NCBI GenBank assembly: GCA_037693485.1 | Contig: CM075346.1 | Span: forward strand, 132,390,501-132,454,500 | DNA: 64,000 nt | DNA from: Kitagawia praeruptora | Taxonomy: Eukaryota; Streptophyta; Magnoliopsida; Apiales; Apiaceae | Reading direction: 5' to 3' | Part shown: positions 1 through 11,355 of the stretch, one piece after another | Position numbering within the stretch: position 1 is the stretch's first letter | Layout of the letters: each line of letters starts with the position of its first letter | Notes under the pieces: model-generated | What the model saw: the letters and a program-made list of their open reading frames with translations, nothing else | Told to the model about the DNA's origin: nothing | Databases searched by the model: none | Made by a program: the position numbers and the translations under genes

Positions 1-1002
1 TCTAAATTAAATCCTAGCCCCACAATTATTGTTTAAAATTTTATTTTTTATATTATTCATTTAATTCAACATCATCTTCCACAATCATTTTTTCCATACT
101 CCAGTCACCATCTCCGGCGACAAATTCCGACCACCCAGAAAATCTCCACCGGTAAACGGAAAATCACCGCACTGCCTCCACCACCTCCGATCACCACCAA
201 CAAAAATCACCACCTGTAAACAGAAAATCACCACACTCCGCCACCTCCAGCCACCACACTGCCACCACCACCAACAAAAATCACCACCAAATGACGAAAA
301 TCACCACAACCAAAAACATTACAAATCACCCCATCTCCCCCACCACCCGCCACCACTTGCTACTACCACTAAAAATCATCACCGAAAGCCGAAAATCACC
401 ACCGAAAACAGAAAATCACCACCGAAAAATGAAAAATACCAACTGCATTCAGAAAATCACCGTCACGCCACCGCTTATCACCACCATCACGCCACATCTT
501 ATCAACGAATTTATAGATGAACACAAATCGTCAAATGTCAAATGAAAATTACCAATTTTTTTTAAAAACGAATCAGATCTGCATAATTAACACGCGCCAC
601 CGAGCAACCTTCACTACCACCAACGAATCAGAGTGTACTGAGATGAGTCGGTGACTCGGGAGAGGCGACGAATTGAAAGAGGAGAGGAGAAAGGGGGAGA
701 GGGGAAGAGAGAGAGTTCGAATCGGCCGGAATCAGTGGTGAGGTGGTCGGAATCGTTGAGTGAGGTGGTCTGGTCGGAATTGGTGTGCGGCGGGCGGCGG
801 TCGGTTTGGTGGCGGGGGAGCAGGGGATGAGTGCGTGTGTTTGTGTGTGTGCTGTGCGTGTGGTGTGTGTATGCGTGTGTTGTGTGTGTAGTGGGTATGT
901 GTTTAAAATGTGTGGTTATGATTTAATTAGATGTAAAAAATGTGGGGCTGAGATTAGATCTTAGTTCTCATTTTAATTGTGGGTTCTCATTTGAGCAAAA
1001 CC
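1..1002. mobile_element. Non-autonomous TIR element, family D, copy 1 (left end cut off by window)
   Basis: These bases match 13597-14585 almost base for base, so this is a second copy of the same ~1.06 kb element with only its first ~70 bases missing. The right end reads GGGTTCTCATTTGAG and runs directly into a TA tract, as in the complete copy. The left part is rich in ACC/CCA words and the right end in GTGTG words, a strong strand asymmetry. No transposase is encoded; the 84-residue frame at 291-545 is low-complexity Thr/His/Pro and is not called a gene. Compared with copy 2 there is a short extra CCACCA stretch and scattered substitutions. Confidence 0.75.
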
Positions 1003-1028
1003 ATATATATATATATATATATATATAT
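1003..1028. repeat. (TA)n tract between elements D and A
   Basis: Uninterrupted TA dinucleotides. Two further elements (A at 1029, B at 1409) sit in what was probably one TA tract, because copy 2 of D is followed by TA and then element E with nothing between. Confidence 0.85.
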
Positions 1029-1398
1029 AGGCCTTTGCTCCATAAAGAACACTCTTATATAACAAACAATAAAGAACACTATAAAATAATTTATTCCAAT
1101 AGATCCATTGGCCCCGCCAGGGGCACCCAATACAAAAAGTTCTTATTTTTTTAGGCTCTATCCATCCAGCAAAAAAAATTGAAAATTTACTGTTCATCGA
1201 TGACGTCATCAGTGACGTCATCATGAACAGTAAAATTTTCAAAAAAAAAATTTTTTATTTTTTTTTGCTGGATGGATAGAGCCTAAAAAAATAAGAACTT
1301 TTTGTATTGGGTGGTCCCGCCAGGGGCAATGGATCTATTAGATATGAAGTGTTCTTTGTTGTTTGTTATATAAGGTGTTTGCTATGGAGTCCAACCCT
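1029..1398. mobile_element. TA-tract MITE, family A, copy 1 (near-complete palindrome)
   Basis: The whole 370 bp is one imperfect inverted repeat. The outer arms carry TATATAACAAACAA and its complement, then GGCCCCGCCAGGGGCA at 1110-1125 answered by CCCGCCAGGGGCA at 1316-1328, then a word matching CCCAATACAAAAAGTTC on both sides, then GGCTCTATCCATCCAGC. The centre holds two TGACGTCA palindromes (1201-1208, 1213-1220). TA tracts flank both ends. A second copy lies at 36179-36551. No coding capacity. What is seen is the symmetry; the MITE label is inference. Confidence 0.8.
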
Positions 1399-1408
1399 AT
1401 ATATATAT

Positions 1409-1766
1409 AGGGTCTTGTTCTAATAGAAACTAACTTAGAATAAAAACTAGAAACTAAACCTAAATTAAATATTTCAAGCTAATCTAATGATCAAATTAGG
1501 GGTACCCCAATACAAAAAACATTTAAAATTATTGGCTCTATTCAACAAAAAAATTAAAAAAAGTTACTGTTCACGTGATGACGTGGCACTTGAACAGTAA
1601 CTTTTTATTTATTTTTTTTTTTATTTTTTTTGAATATAGCCAAGAATTTTATAAGTTTTTTGTGAAGGTGCCCCTAGTGGGGTCATTAAAATAAATGAAA
1701 TATAATTTATTTAGTGTAAGTTTCTAGTTTCTATTCTTAGATTGGTTTCTATTTGAACGCTAACCT
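1409..1766. mobile_element. TA-tract MITE, family B
   Basis: About 358 bp with imperfect terminal inverted repeats: left AGGGTCTTGTTCTAATAG, right end reading as AGGTTAGCGTTCAAATAG on the other strand. Both ends touch TA tracts. Internal modules match families A, C and H: a CCCAATACAAAAA word (1507-), GGCTCTATTCA, GTTACTGTTCA, a central G-box CACGTG (1573-1578) and TGACGTGGCA (1580-1589), and a GCCCCTAGTGGGGT mini-hairpin at 1670-1683. No coding capacity. Confidence 0.75.
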
Positions 1767-1786
1767 ATATATATATATATATATTC

Positions 1787-1921
1787 GGGTAAAATGCTTA
1801 ATCATAACTGAACTCTTGCAAGTGAGTCACCAAACTAAAAAAGTTTGCAGTCAACTCATTAAACTAGTCAATTCATTAAACTGATAAAAACTTGCATTTA
1901 GGTAACTGCCGTTAAAAATTA
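1787..1921. mobile_element. TIR element family E, copy 1 (partial, interrupted)
   Basis: Matches the left end of the complete copy at 14662, starting GGGTAAAATGCTTAATC, for about 130 bp. It is then broken by a 151 bp MITE, and the sequence beyond (2081 on) no longer follows copy 2, so only a left-end fragment can be supported. Confidence 0.65.
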
Positions 1922-2072
1922 GGGAAATGTTATTTCCAGAACTCTTTTTTTATTTTCAGAGCTATTTGTAACATAATGTATCACAATATGCAACACTTTG
2001 TAAATGCAGGGGGCATATGCTACAAATACAGTTCTGGAAATAAAAAGAAAAGCTCTGGAAATAACATTTTCC
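1922..2072. mobile_element. 151 bp MITE with 8-bp target duplication
   Basis: Left end GGGAAATGTTATTTCCAGA; right end is its near-exact reverse complement. AAAAATTA is duplicated on both sides (1914-1921 and 2073-2080), the 8-bp size typical of hAT insertions. No coding capacity. It sits inside the family E fragment, so it inserted later. Confidence 0.75.
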
Positions 2073-2324
2073 AAAAATTATTCAAGGTTGGGTCAGCCAG
2101 TTGTTTAAATGGGACGGAGGTAGTATATCATTGGATATTCACTTGTGGGGATAAACAGTTGTAAATTGCGAATGGATCACTTAACAGTCAACCAGTTCTC
2201 CCGTCACTATATATTTGTTTGCTAAATGAAAATACTACGTATTACTGTACAAGATATATCAATCATTTAATAAATGTGTGTATTGCAAGAACACAAGTTG
2301 GTATTTAGCAAAAAAAAAAAAAAA
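2073..2324. other. Unassigned spacer with a Stowaway-like end fragment
   Basis: No gene seen. GGGACGGAGGTAGTA at 2111-2125 resembles a lone Stowaway MITE end (compare 17380-17692), but no partner end was found. An A-run of 18 lies near 2310-2327. Confidence 0.4.
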
Positions 2325-2542
2325 AAACATATTTCATCTATTTTAAAGGGCCCCGCCAGGGGCATCCAATACAAAAAAGTCTTATAATTTTACCCTCTAT
2401 TCATTGATTTCATTCATTAAATATAAAAATTTAAAAAAATAATTTTTTTTTTTTAAAAAAAAATGATGACGTGGCAGCAGTTTTTTGTATTTTTTTTTTA
2501 AAAAAATTAGAATTTCTTTTTTGATGAATGGATAGAGGATAT
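2325..2542. mobile_element. TA-tract MITE family C, left part (split by LTR element)
   Basis: The arm at about 2332-2405 (GCCCCGCCAGGGGC at 2350-2363, then a CCAATAC word, then TTTTACCCTCTATTCA) is the reverse complement of 13378-13440 on the far side of the LTR element. The centre keeps TGACGTGGCA (2467-2476), as in families B and H. The last five bases, GATAT (2538-2542), are the target duplication of the inserted LTR element. Confidence 0.75.
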
Positions 2543-3422
2543 TGTTGTGCCCAAAATCTCCATGGGCTAGATTTAGGCCCAATAAGCTATAGGGTCCAAT
2601 CCATATGAGCCAGAAGATAGATCCAGTACGAGTTGTGATGGTCAGATAGAAGAAATGACTAAGGAAGTATGAATATCAGGAGGTTCCCAATGGTTAGGAA
2701 GCTGAGCTGAGCACTAGAAGACCAGGTTCCTCCCTGCAGAAGAGTTCAAGACATCCTAGCAGCAGTAGAAAAGACAGCAAGAGCATATGGGAACCACAAA
2801 GAGGCTCCCCAAACTAATATATTTGTTATTTGTGCAGGTACAAGTACCTTTAATGAGGTCCCTAAGCAATATGTCCCGAAATAAGGAGGTTCCTGAGAAA
2901 CAGGTTCCTAGACAGAGGTTCCTGAGAACCAGGTTCCTGAGACATAGGTTCCTGAGCACCAGGTTCCTGAACGTAGCCAATCAGAATGAGACCGAATTAT
3001 TATTGGAGTGTAATTCTAGGGCGCAGTTGATCCTAGAATGCCTCTAATAGACATGAGAATTATAGCAGGGTACGAACTCGAGTTCTACTCTACTTAGCCA
3101 ACTAGTTCGTGAAAGGCTCTAAAGGAACCTGAGTCCTACACGAATTAGACAACCGAATACAGCTGGTCAAGCAGAATCAGCTTCGCATTAGAACTACGTG
3201 AGCTTGATCCCTATATAAACAAGGGTACGTAGGCACCTTGAGAGGACGGCCACAGATCTCGCTAATGGAACCTGCGATGATTCTCGTAACCTCTCAAGCT
3301 CAGCTCACCCCCACCATCAAATCACACCCAAATCATCAAAAATAGCCAATTACATGTGTTACACTTGTAAATTCCAGTGGGCCTCCGAAAATCACGTTGA
3401 TTACGAAAATCCTCCATCAACA
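2543..3422 (+). repeat. 5' LTR of the non-coding retrotransposon
   Basis: 880 bp, TG...CA. It contains six closely spaced AGGTTCCT words between 2887 and 2970 and two more upstream (2671-, 2723-). A likely TATA box, CTATATAAAC, is at 3211-3220. Against the 3' LTR the visible differences are G/T near 2593, T/G near 2754 and C/T near 3066. The 86-residue frame at 2787-3047 occurs identically in both LTRs and is treated as non-coding. Confidence 0.92.
3211..3220 (+). promoter_or_regulatory. Probable LTR promoter TATA box
   Basis: CTATATAAAC lies about 200 bp before the end of the 5' LTR and again at 13161-13170 in the 3' LTR. Position and sequence suit an LTR promoter, with the transcript expected to start about 30 bp downstream. 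No expression evidence. Confidence 0.55.
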
Positions 3423-3440
3423 TTGGCGCTAGAAGGAGGG
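3423..3440 (+). promoter_or_regulatory. Primer-binding site region
   Basis: TTGGCGCTAGAAGGAGGG immediately follows the CA end of the 5' LTR, where a tRNA 3' end would pair. It begins TGGCG like many plant Gypsy-type elements and differs from the TGGTATCAGAGC Copia site seen at the other elements here. The tRNA is not assigned. Confidence 0.65.
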
Positions 3441-6400
3441 GCCTTCCTTGCTCGTTTGTGGAGGACAAACGAGAAATCAAACAAAAAGATGGGTGTTTAT
3501 TAATTCTTTGAACAGATTTTTTGACAAAAACGTTGATGGTGGCGGCTGTCTTTAAGACCCCTACGAATGCAGATATTAAATTATACTACAGGATCACTAG
3601 GGTATCATGTTTGAGAGACAGATTAGATGAAGAATCGATGGCGGAACTTCTCCTGGTAATCATAGATATGCATCATAACCAAACTGCAAGATTGATGGTT
3701 GTTGAGGGATATAACTTGGACATACAGCTGATTTCACTATGTACAGACGATGACATGATATAAACAGTATATAACAAACATGGTGTGGCTATGGTAGTGT
3801 GCTTGATATAACTAGCTTTTGTAATTTGGAGACTTCGTACAGGTATGAAGAACAAATGGGAGATTAAACAGAAACAATAGGCATGTAAATATTAAGACAC
3901 ATGATTGCCAGGATTACATGTTGTGGCAAAAGCGTGAGTCTTATGTCACGGTGTTGTTCAGAGAACTTATACATAAACAAAAGAAAAAGTTGTTGGTGGC
4001 TGTGGAGATATGGCCATGGCTTGTTCCGTAATTCTGAGTTACATTAGACACCATTAAAAGCTATATATAGATGATGGTGATGGATTGGGGACCTGTATAC
4101 AGACTGTGTTCGTAACAACGTGAAGTAAGAAGTCATCGGCACAAACAACCAGGCAGGATTGATGTTATCACGATGTAGCTTGTTCATACTTGTGAAAATA
4201 ATTATGGAATTTGTCAAAACGACAAGTAGCGTGAATGCAGACCTCCAGAGTATTGTGTGTGAATATGTTCGAATGTTTGGTTATAAACATGGAAAACAAT
4301 GGCAATAGTGATTATAAACGTTCTATGCGCATGGCAATGGAGGTTCACATTGGATTCTATTGAACCTCGAACAACAGAACATGCCCTGTCATTGTATTAA
4401 AGTCTAAAAGACGTGTATAGCTATGGACAAAAAAAACTACAATCTGATGAGCACCATGCGCTTAATGACGACAACAATACATCAGTAGTGATGATTTACT
4501 AGTGGCAAACAGTGGCAGTAACTATAATGAGACCAGTAGGAGAACACGACAACCAGGAGGTGTATTATGATTGTACAAGTAGAAGATATTATTTATTATA
4601 ACAATGATGGTAGCTACAATCATGATGATGCTAATGGTGGAACATGGAGGTCAGAATAAGCGGTGTTTTGTATTACCAGGTTGTGATGAAGTAAAGAAAA
4701 GATACTGGTGTCAAGACTAAGTCAAACCAATGATGCGGAGCTTGACAGTGGCAGCAATACAACTACAACGGTGTTGTACCAGTGATAAATGAGATTTAAT
4801 TGGGAGTTATATGACCTGGGTGAAGGTTTAGTTCACCAGGTGCACCATTGAAAACCATATGAGGTACAATAGCAATACAATGATGGTGGATGTTAACATT
4901 GGCCTGCCCTATGAGGTCATACACACATATACAGAGGAATTTGGGCAGCGGCAAGGAGTTGTATTTGTAGATAATATTAATGGGTCTGAACATCAGGGGA
5001 CTTGCATGGATGTGAACCAGATACAAGAACGATATGCTGGTAAAGCTTGAGTTAGTAAAAACAGCACCGCTGCCGGGTATTGCCTGACATGGTAAATAAT
5101 GAGGAACATGTGATTCCATACGGTTTTTTGACAGAGGCAAGCAACAACAGCTATCTATAATATACTGGTGTATGGTTGTACATCACGATTTGAGGATATG
5201 AAGGCTAAGGATTGTTTCATGGGTAATGTGCGTAGCTTGTTCTTTAAAGGTCTGATCTCAGATGGAAAGAAGGTCATGAAAGGATGCCAGGATTAAGGGC
5301 AGGGCCATACATTCATGGGATGTGATAGTGGAGATGATATGTCAATGATGGTGATTTATGAGTGCCAAATAACAATAATAAGCATCTGTATGAACAGCTG
5401 GGTACAATTTTCCCATGAGATGACACCGATGGTAACTGGTCGGGAGACATAAATATGAGATAATAGCATGCAAGAAGCCAGCGAGGTTGAGAAAAGAATG
5501 CAGTTTTTATGGACTTCCCAACAAGCAACACGGCCGTGATGACTCGACCCAATGTATCACACACAATCTGGGAAACCATTACAAAACCACTAGGATGGAT
5601 GCTTTTATTGTTTACCAGGAGTGATAATATAGATGATAACATGATAAAGATGGTAACAGTAGGTCATGGTCCAAGAATAATATGCTAATGAATGGTAGAC
5701 AAAGAATTCTATACTTATAGGTACGTATGTGTACAGTACGTATATGGTCAGGTTTTTTGGTGGTAATCAAAATAATGGCACGCTATGAAGCCAGCAAGAT
5801 TGAGAAAAGGGTTGAGTTTTCATGGACTTCTAAACAGTAAGGAGACAAGCTGACATGAAACAACCACTATTAAGAAGATTCTCAAAATGATGACAGAGTT
5901 TTTGATTTAGTGGCGGGTATTCATGCAAGAAGACGTATACATAAAAGGACCTAAGCCAAATAAAGTCATTAGAGTTGTATGCGACAGGTGTGAAGATCAG
6001 GTGGCAATAGTTGTTTTGAAAACCCTGTTTAAAAAAAAAATAGTTAATTCATTCAGTGTATCTGGGATATATCGGTGGAGTTTAACTGTCAAGGCAACTA
6101 AAGATGACCGCTGCAATCAAGAGATATCAGGTTCTGTGCTTTTATGAATATGATGATCGAAAATGTATGTGAGGCACCTTGTTTTGTTAAGGACTGCGCA
6201 GAATTGAAAACAAGAACACATTGTGGATGCGGTGAATCATCGAAGCAAAGATTATAGGTGGCGACCATATTACGCAGCAACAATCTGTCAAAAACAAGTG
6301 CGATAAACACAACTGACTACGATGGAAATGACAAGACACGAACCAGACGGTAAAATTGTATAATTAAAACACATATTCATGATGACTCTATCATGCGTAC

Positions 6401-8848
6401 AGAATTTGGGCTATTGCTGTGAGATCTGCAAAAGGGTATGACAAGCAGGAGACACCTACATTAGGATGTGGTACTGATCCTATATGCATGAGAAGGAGAG
6501 ACGAGAAAGAGTAGATTGACAGGATGGCACGTCTGACGTTGTGTAAAACAAGGAGATGCATGAGTCAGCAGTGATTAAGTCCATTCAAAGGAAATTTGTG
6601 GAGGCCGGGCAAAAGAAATTAAAATAATTTGTTTGCAAAGAAACACTTGAATGAAGGAGAATATACAGACACCTCAGAAAGAATGCAGGAAACAAAGCCC
6701 GGTAGTCAAGCATGTGCATTTGTTGACAACGAAAAGAATATTTAGTAGTACTGGGTCAAGCAAAGAAGGAAAAGAACAAAAAAAGAGAGAAACCCAAAAG
6801 AAGTTTGAATGATGCACCTGTAATGAGAAGACAAGACCTGCTCATGTAGCTGTAATAAGAAGCAAACGGTTAGTATATCAAAGCACGGAATGGCGGATGC
6901 AAAAAGAAAGCTAATGCAAAAAATTAGAATTTCGGAGCTGTTCTTGAGTCAACTTCGCAGAATAAAATGCTTTGATCTAGAAGGTTGCAGATGTAGCATG
7001 ATATACCTTTGGAAAGTGAGCAATGGTCAAGCTGTCCAGATTTGTGTTCGTGGCGACCTTTTTTCTCCATTACGTACTACAAGAAAAAGGTGCAGCTGCA
7101 GCTAACATAAGAAGTCAAGATGTGATAGTATAAAAAAAAACGAAGTACACAAGCAAGTTCAATCAGAGCATCACCTTGAGCTAAGTTTTCTCATTTTTTG
7201 TTCTATTATTTAATTTTGCAAGTAGATATAATAATGGCATGCATGCATGGATTAACAATGTCGTGAAAAATATTATGCCTAGAATACTTTACTTGCATCT
7301 TGTTATTTTAAAAGTGTGCAGGAATAACAAGAAACATAAATTGGCATACCCTGGCTCCTAGCTAGCTGTGGATAGTGCATCAAGCAAAAGTTCGAGGGAA
7401 CGACAGTGTGAAGCAGGAGATGTGGTTTTTACTACAGTTAGCGAGCTTGGTTGCAAAGAATAAAAAGAGGACAATGAGAACTGGTAGCGCATGAAGTGGA
7501 GCCTACTCGATGCAAATTCAGTCAGAAGCAGCTCGCCAAGTAAAAAACCACAAGCTAAGTTTCCAGTTATATATTATTATTTATTTTTGAAATATTTGAT
7601 TACATTATGCATGCTAATTAGGAGAATATTTCAGGAAATCCATGCTAGACATAGCCAAATGAAAAAATAGAATGACTAGCATGCATTCTAGAGATATAGA
7701 ATCTAAAAATATAAGTGACGAATTAAGTCTAGCAGTAGATCCCCGAAGTAGCATAGTAAGAGAATTCATTTGACGAGCATGCCACTAAAAAAATAAGAAA
7801 GTCATTAAAAAGAATTAGACTTAACATTCTACATATATGACCTAAAACAAATATTTGCATGAGACATACATAATAAAATGCATGTGCATATTATATGTCC
7901 TAATTATCATATTCATTAATGTGCATTAATCATGTCATGAATATATATTGTTGTATTGTATATATGCCTGCAAAATTGAGATATCGTGCAGGATTGATCG
8001 CTAAGCATTACAAAACTAGAGTGAGAAGCTTCATTCAATTCAGTGAGTTGCTGGAAATACTTTGCGAACAACCTCTCTCAACATCTCTTGTTTCTTACAA
8101 TGAGTTAGCTCGCGTAAGCTTAGAGGTGTTGGATTGGGATATTTGTGTTTGATATAGAGATTCGCTCTCAGCACGTGTCGTAAGAGGTTGAAGAAGATCG
8201 AGAGAAAAATGTCAATGCAAGGTGATTCAGAATGAAAATAAGAATGGAAAAAGACCTACTGGCAGGAGGTTCCCGGAACCAGAGGTCTCCCCCCGTGCGC
8301 AATAATTTTGCTGATGAGTATGTACCTGAGTAAGAAAGTCAGATAGATGAGATCTCGAGAAGATTATATCTCACACACGAGGTCATATGATGAAGAAGAA
8401 ATTAGAGGAAAAGTTGAAGCTATAAGCAAGAATAACACGAAGAGGTTACAATATCGATCGAAGCATTAAAGAAGATTCAGCATAGTTTGAAGATCAGATA
8501 CAGTTAAAGATTTTGATGAAGAGTAGATGCAAGAATCATTCTTGATTTTGACAAGAGTAATTTTGATAAAGTCGAACAGTTCAGGTCTCCTAATAGAGAG
8601 AAGGGAACCTCTTGAAAATCAAAAAGAAATGAAGCTCAAATTGAAGAAAGCGCGCATTACTCAACTTCACAGAGGAATGTTCAGCAACTTGTTAGAGAGC
8701 AGTTGATATGATGATTAGAACTGGTATTAGCGAGATCAGAAAAGTTGATATTTGTTATGATGAGAGAAATTGAGCACTTTGCCTCAAGATTAATGAAGAA
8801 TTGTGGAGCTTCCAGAATATAGTTCTCCACCGAAGACAAGCTTCCCTG

Positions 8849-8899
8849 AAGAACTGGGGGGTAGTATAATTACTATTGCATAGTATAATTACTATTGCA
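8849..8899 (+). repeat. Polypurine-tract-like copy 1 plus 19-bp tandem duplication
   Basis: AAGAACTGGGGGGTAGTAT resembles the true polypurine tract before the 3' LTR (AACCGGGGGGTACT). It is followed by two perfect copies of a 19 bp unit starting TAGTATAATTACT. No LTR sequence follows, so it is probably a relic of internal rearrangement. Confidence 0.5.
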
Positions 8900-10076
8900 A
8901 AAATCAAAGGATCTCAAAATTTTAAGAGAATTCAGGTTAAGGAACCTCATGATCAGGTTCGGAAACCTCATAGCTCAGATTTGGTTCAGAAACCTTACGG
9001 ATTGAGTGGTCTAGTACTTTGAAGAACAACATGCTTGCATCATGAACACGTCAATGAGTTTTCAAAGCTTAACGGAGGCTTCCACTTCACAGCAGATCAA
9101 TCTAGAGAAAGATCCAGGTGATACCTCACCATTTATGCTTACATATTCGTAGAAACCACCCAGGTACGTGCAATAAATTCTTGCTATACATAAAGCATGC
9201 ATAAGCATCTATGCTGTTGAGATCTTACATGAGATAAAGCTATGATTATGTCTTGATTATGTTTCTAGATGTTAGAATGAACATTTACCTGCAGCTTGCA
9301 GGTTCCTTGATATTTACATACATTTAGTAGAGTCCTTGCTATTTACTTGCACCTCGCAGGTTCCTTAATGTTTACCTGCAGATCGCGGGTTCCTTGATAT
9401 ATACCTGTAGCTTCCAGGTTTAGTTATATTTACCTGTAGCTAACAGGTTCTACGTTACTCATATGGAGATTCAGGTAATAGCTTCCAAGTATAGCTATTT
9501 TACCAACATCTAGTAGATTATTCGATATTTTCTTGTAACTGACATGTTACAGGTTCATTCATATATACTTGAAGCTTGTATATGTCAGCTTCCAAGATCA
9601 TTGATATTGCTTAAAAGCCGGTTGTAGACAGCTTTTGATTAGCAGCTTCCTGCTAGAAGTTTTTAGCCAGTCGATACTTGAGTAAAAGAAAGTGTGTGTT
9701 GCTGCAAAGATTTTATGTATCTGTAGTTAACAGATTTTATGTTGTTCACCTGTAATTTTCAGGTTCATTTGTATTTTTCCGAAGCTCATCGCAACAGCTT
9801 CCAAATTCACCTGTAGCTAACAGGTTCATATGAAGAGATTCCGGTACATATACCACGAGAGCTTTCTATCCATAAAGGATCACATAATATCCAATTGGAT
9901 TCACGTAAGTCTTCGCCAGATTATTATTCTGATTAGACAGCATGACATTTCTTTTAGCAAGAATTGATGATAGTAGAAGAAGATCTATTTTGCTTATGAT
10001 GAGGTTAGTCTTCCTTATTAATGACGATGATAATTATAGCTTCCTTATTGTTCTTTTACGTAACATTAATTACCCA

Positions 10077-10095
10077 AAAGAACTGGGGGGTAGTA
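10077..10095 (+). repeat. Polypurine-tract-like copy 2
   Basis: AGAACTGGGGGGTAGTAT again, matching the copy at 8851 over 17 bases and the polypurine tract at 12476-12492 in its core. No LTR-like sequence follows. Confidence 0.5.
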
Positions 10096-10372
10096 TTCCT
10101 ACTTAGACAATAATATGCATGTTCGATTAGCTATTTCACATGCCAATTTGAAACTTTTTAAGTGCTAGTTTTAGTACTTGTATTTTGAAACAGGTTACCT
10201 TGACTAACAGGTTCCTGTAGTATTAACAGTATTTGCAGGTTACCTGAGCTGACAGGTTCTTGTAGCATTGACAGTATTCACGAAGTATGAGTATGAATTG
10301 ACAGAATGTGCAGACTACGATTGATTGATCAGAATTAGCTTGTAGACAGATTGTGTTGAGAAAAGTATTAAG

Positions 10373-10925
10373 CCTTGGGCAGCTTCCCGAGCAAGCATTG
10401 AATTAAGCCTCAGGCAGCTTCCTGAGCAAGAGTTAAGTCCCAGGTAGCTTCCTGGGCATCGAGAAAAGTCCCAGGTAGCTTCCTGGGCATTGAGCAAAGT
10501 CCCAGGTAGCTTCCTGGGCATTGAGCAAAGTCCCAGGTAGCTTCCTGGGCATCGAGAAAAGTCCCAGGTAGCTTCCTGGGCATTGAGCAAAGTCCCAGGT
10601 AGCTTCCTGGGCATCGAGCAAAGTCCCAGGTAGCTTCCTGGGCATTGAGCAAAGTCCCAGGTAGCTTCCTGGGCATCGAGAAAAGTCCCAGGTAGCTTCC
10701 TGGGCATTGAGCAAAGTCCCAGGTAGCTTCCTGGGCATCGAGAAAAGTCCCAGGTAGCTTCCTGGGCATTGAGCAAAGTCCCAGGTAGCTTCCTGGGCAT
10801 CGAGCAAAGTCCCAGGTAGCTTCCTGGGCATCGAGCAAAGTCCCAGGTAGCTTCCTGGGCATCGAGAAAAAGTCCCAGGTAGCTTCCTGGGCACGAGAAA
10901 AGCTTCAGGTAGCTTCCTGAGCAAA
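10373..10925. repeat. 31-bp hairpin tandem array (15 near-perfect units plus degenerate flanks)
   Basis: The 18-base core CCCAGGTAGCTTCCTGGG starts at 10439, 10470, 10501 and every 31 bp to 10842, with the last at 10874 after a one-base insertion: 15 copies. Each core is an imperfect palindrome (CCCAGG/CCTGGG arms). Linkers alternate between two variants, CATCGAGAAAAGT and CATTGAGCAAAGT. Degenerate units (CTCAGG...CCTGAG and GGGCAGCTTCCCGAG) flank both sides. Because 31 is not a multiple of three, the minus strand is open in three overlapping frames (up to 284 codons); this follows from the repeat and is not taken as a gene. Confidence 0.9.
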
Positions 10926-11192
10926 TGTGATTGAAAAGCCTCAGTTGACTGAGCACGACATTGTTGCCAAAAGCCTCAAGTTTCTTGAGCATGTGAATTA
11001 AAGTCCTGACAAAAGGCACCTTAAAGAGAAGCCTAAAAAGCTCTCCCTCATGTGGAACCGCCTTTGGCACATGGGAAGAAGGGATAAAATCCTTAGCATT
11101 TACCTTCATAAGATGTCTAGCCTGACACATGGAGAAGAGGAATCTGTGTGGACTCCCAGAACGGCACACAGGTTCCTAGAATTGCCTCGAGG

Positions 11193-11355
11193 CACAAAAA
11201 GGAACCAACATGCCTCGAGGCATGTTGGGACCTAGAGAATAGGATTGGGAACCAAGCAGGTTACCTTTCCAAGAGAAAAAAGGAACCAACATGCCTCGAG
11301 GCATGTTGGGACCTAGAGATTAGGATTGGAAGCCAAGCAGGCAACCTTTCCAAGA
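11193..11355. repeat. 81-bp direct duplication, each copy with a 22-bp perfect palindrome
   Basis: Two adjacent copies of about 81 bp run from GGCACAAAAAGGAACC to ACCTTTCCAAGAG. Each contains a perfect 22-bp palindrome centred on CCTCGAGG (11206-11227 and 11287-11308). Confidence 0.85.

Larger units (their letters stand above)
3441..10372 (+). other. Non-coding interior of the LTR element
   Basis: No frame above ~90 codons and no recognisable retroelement domain on either strand. Visible structure: a ~40 bp motif containing GAGTTAGCTC and GTAAGCTT at 8092-8131, recurring at 11940-11978 and 12346-12384; a polypurine-like GAACTGGGGGGTAGTAT at 8851-8867 and 10079-10095; a 19 bp tandem duplication at 8862-8880/8881-8899; and dispersed CAGGTTCC/CAGGTTAC words, densest at 9290-9850 and 10190-10265. 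Confidence 0.7.

Noticed and set aside
291..545. 84-codon frame (and its 115-codon counterpart at 13877) rich in Thr/His/Pro
   Set aside because: Produced by ACC/CCA-rich DNA in element D; the two copies differ in length with no sign of a maintained protein.
2787..3047. 86-codon frame present identically in both LTRs (also 12737-12997)
   Set aside because: Identity follows from LTR identity; it consists of RFLRTRFLR-type repeats from AGGTTCCTGAG words.
10439..10892. CRISPR-like look of the regularly spaced palindromic repeat
   Set aside because: Units abut with near-identical 13-base linkers and no unique spacers; plant nuclear context; it is a tandem repeat in an LTR element.
10315..11169. 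284-codon minus-strand frame with a 31-residue peptide repeat (also 150- and 163-codon frames)
   Set aside because: All three frames are open only because a stop-free 31-bp unit is tandemly repeated; there is no domain, promoter or codon signal.
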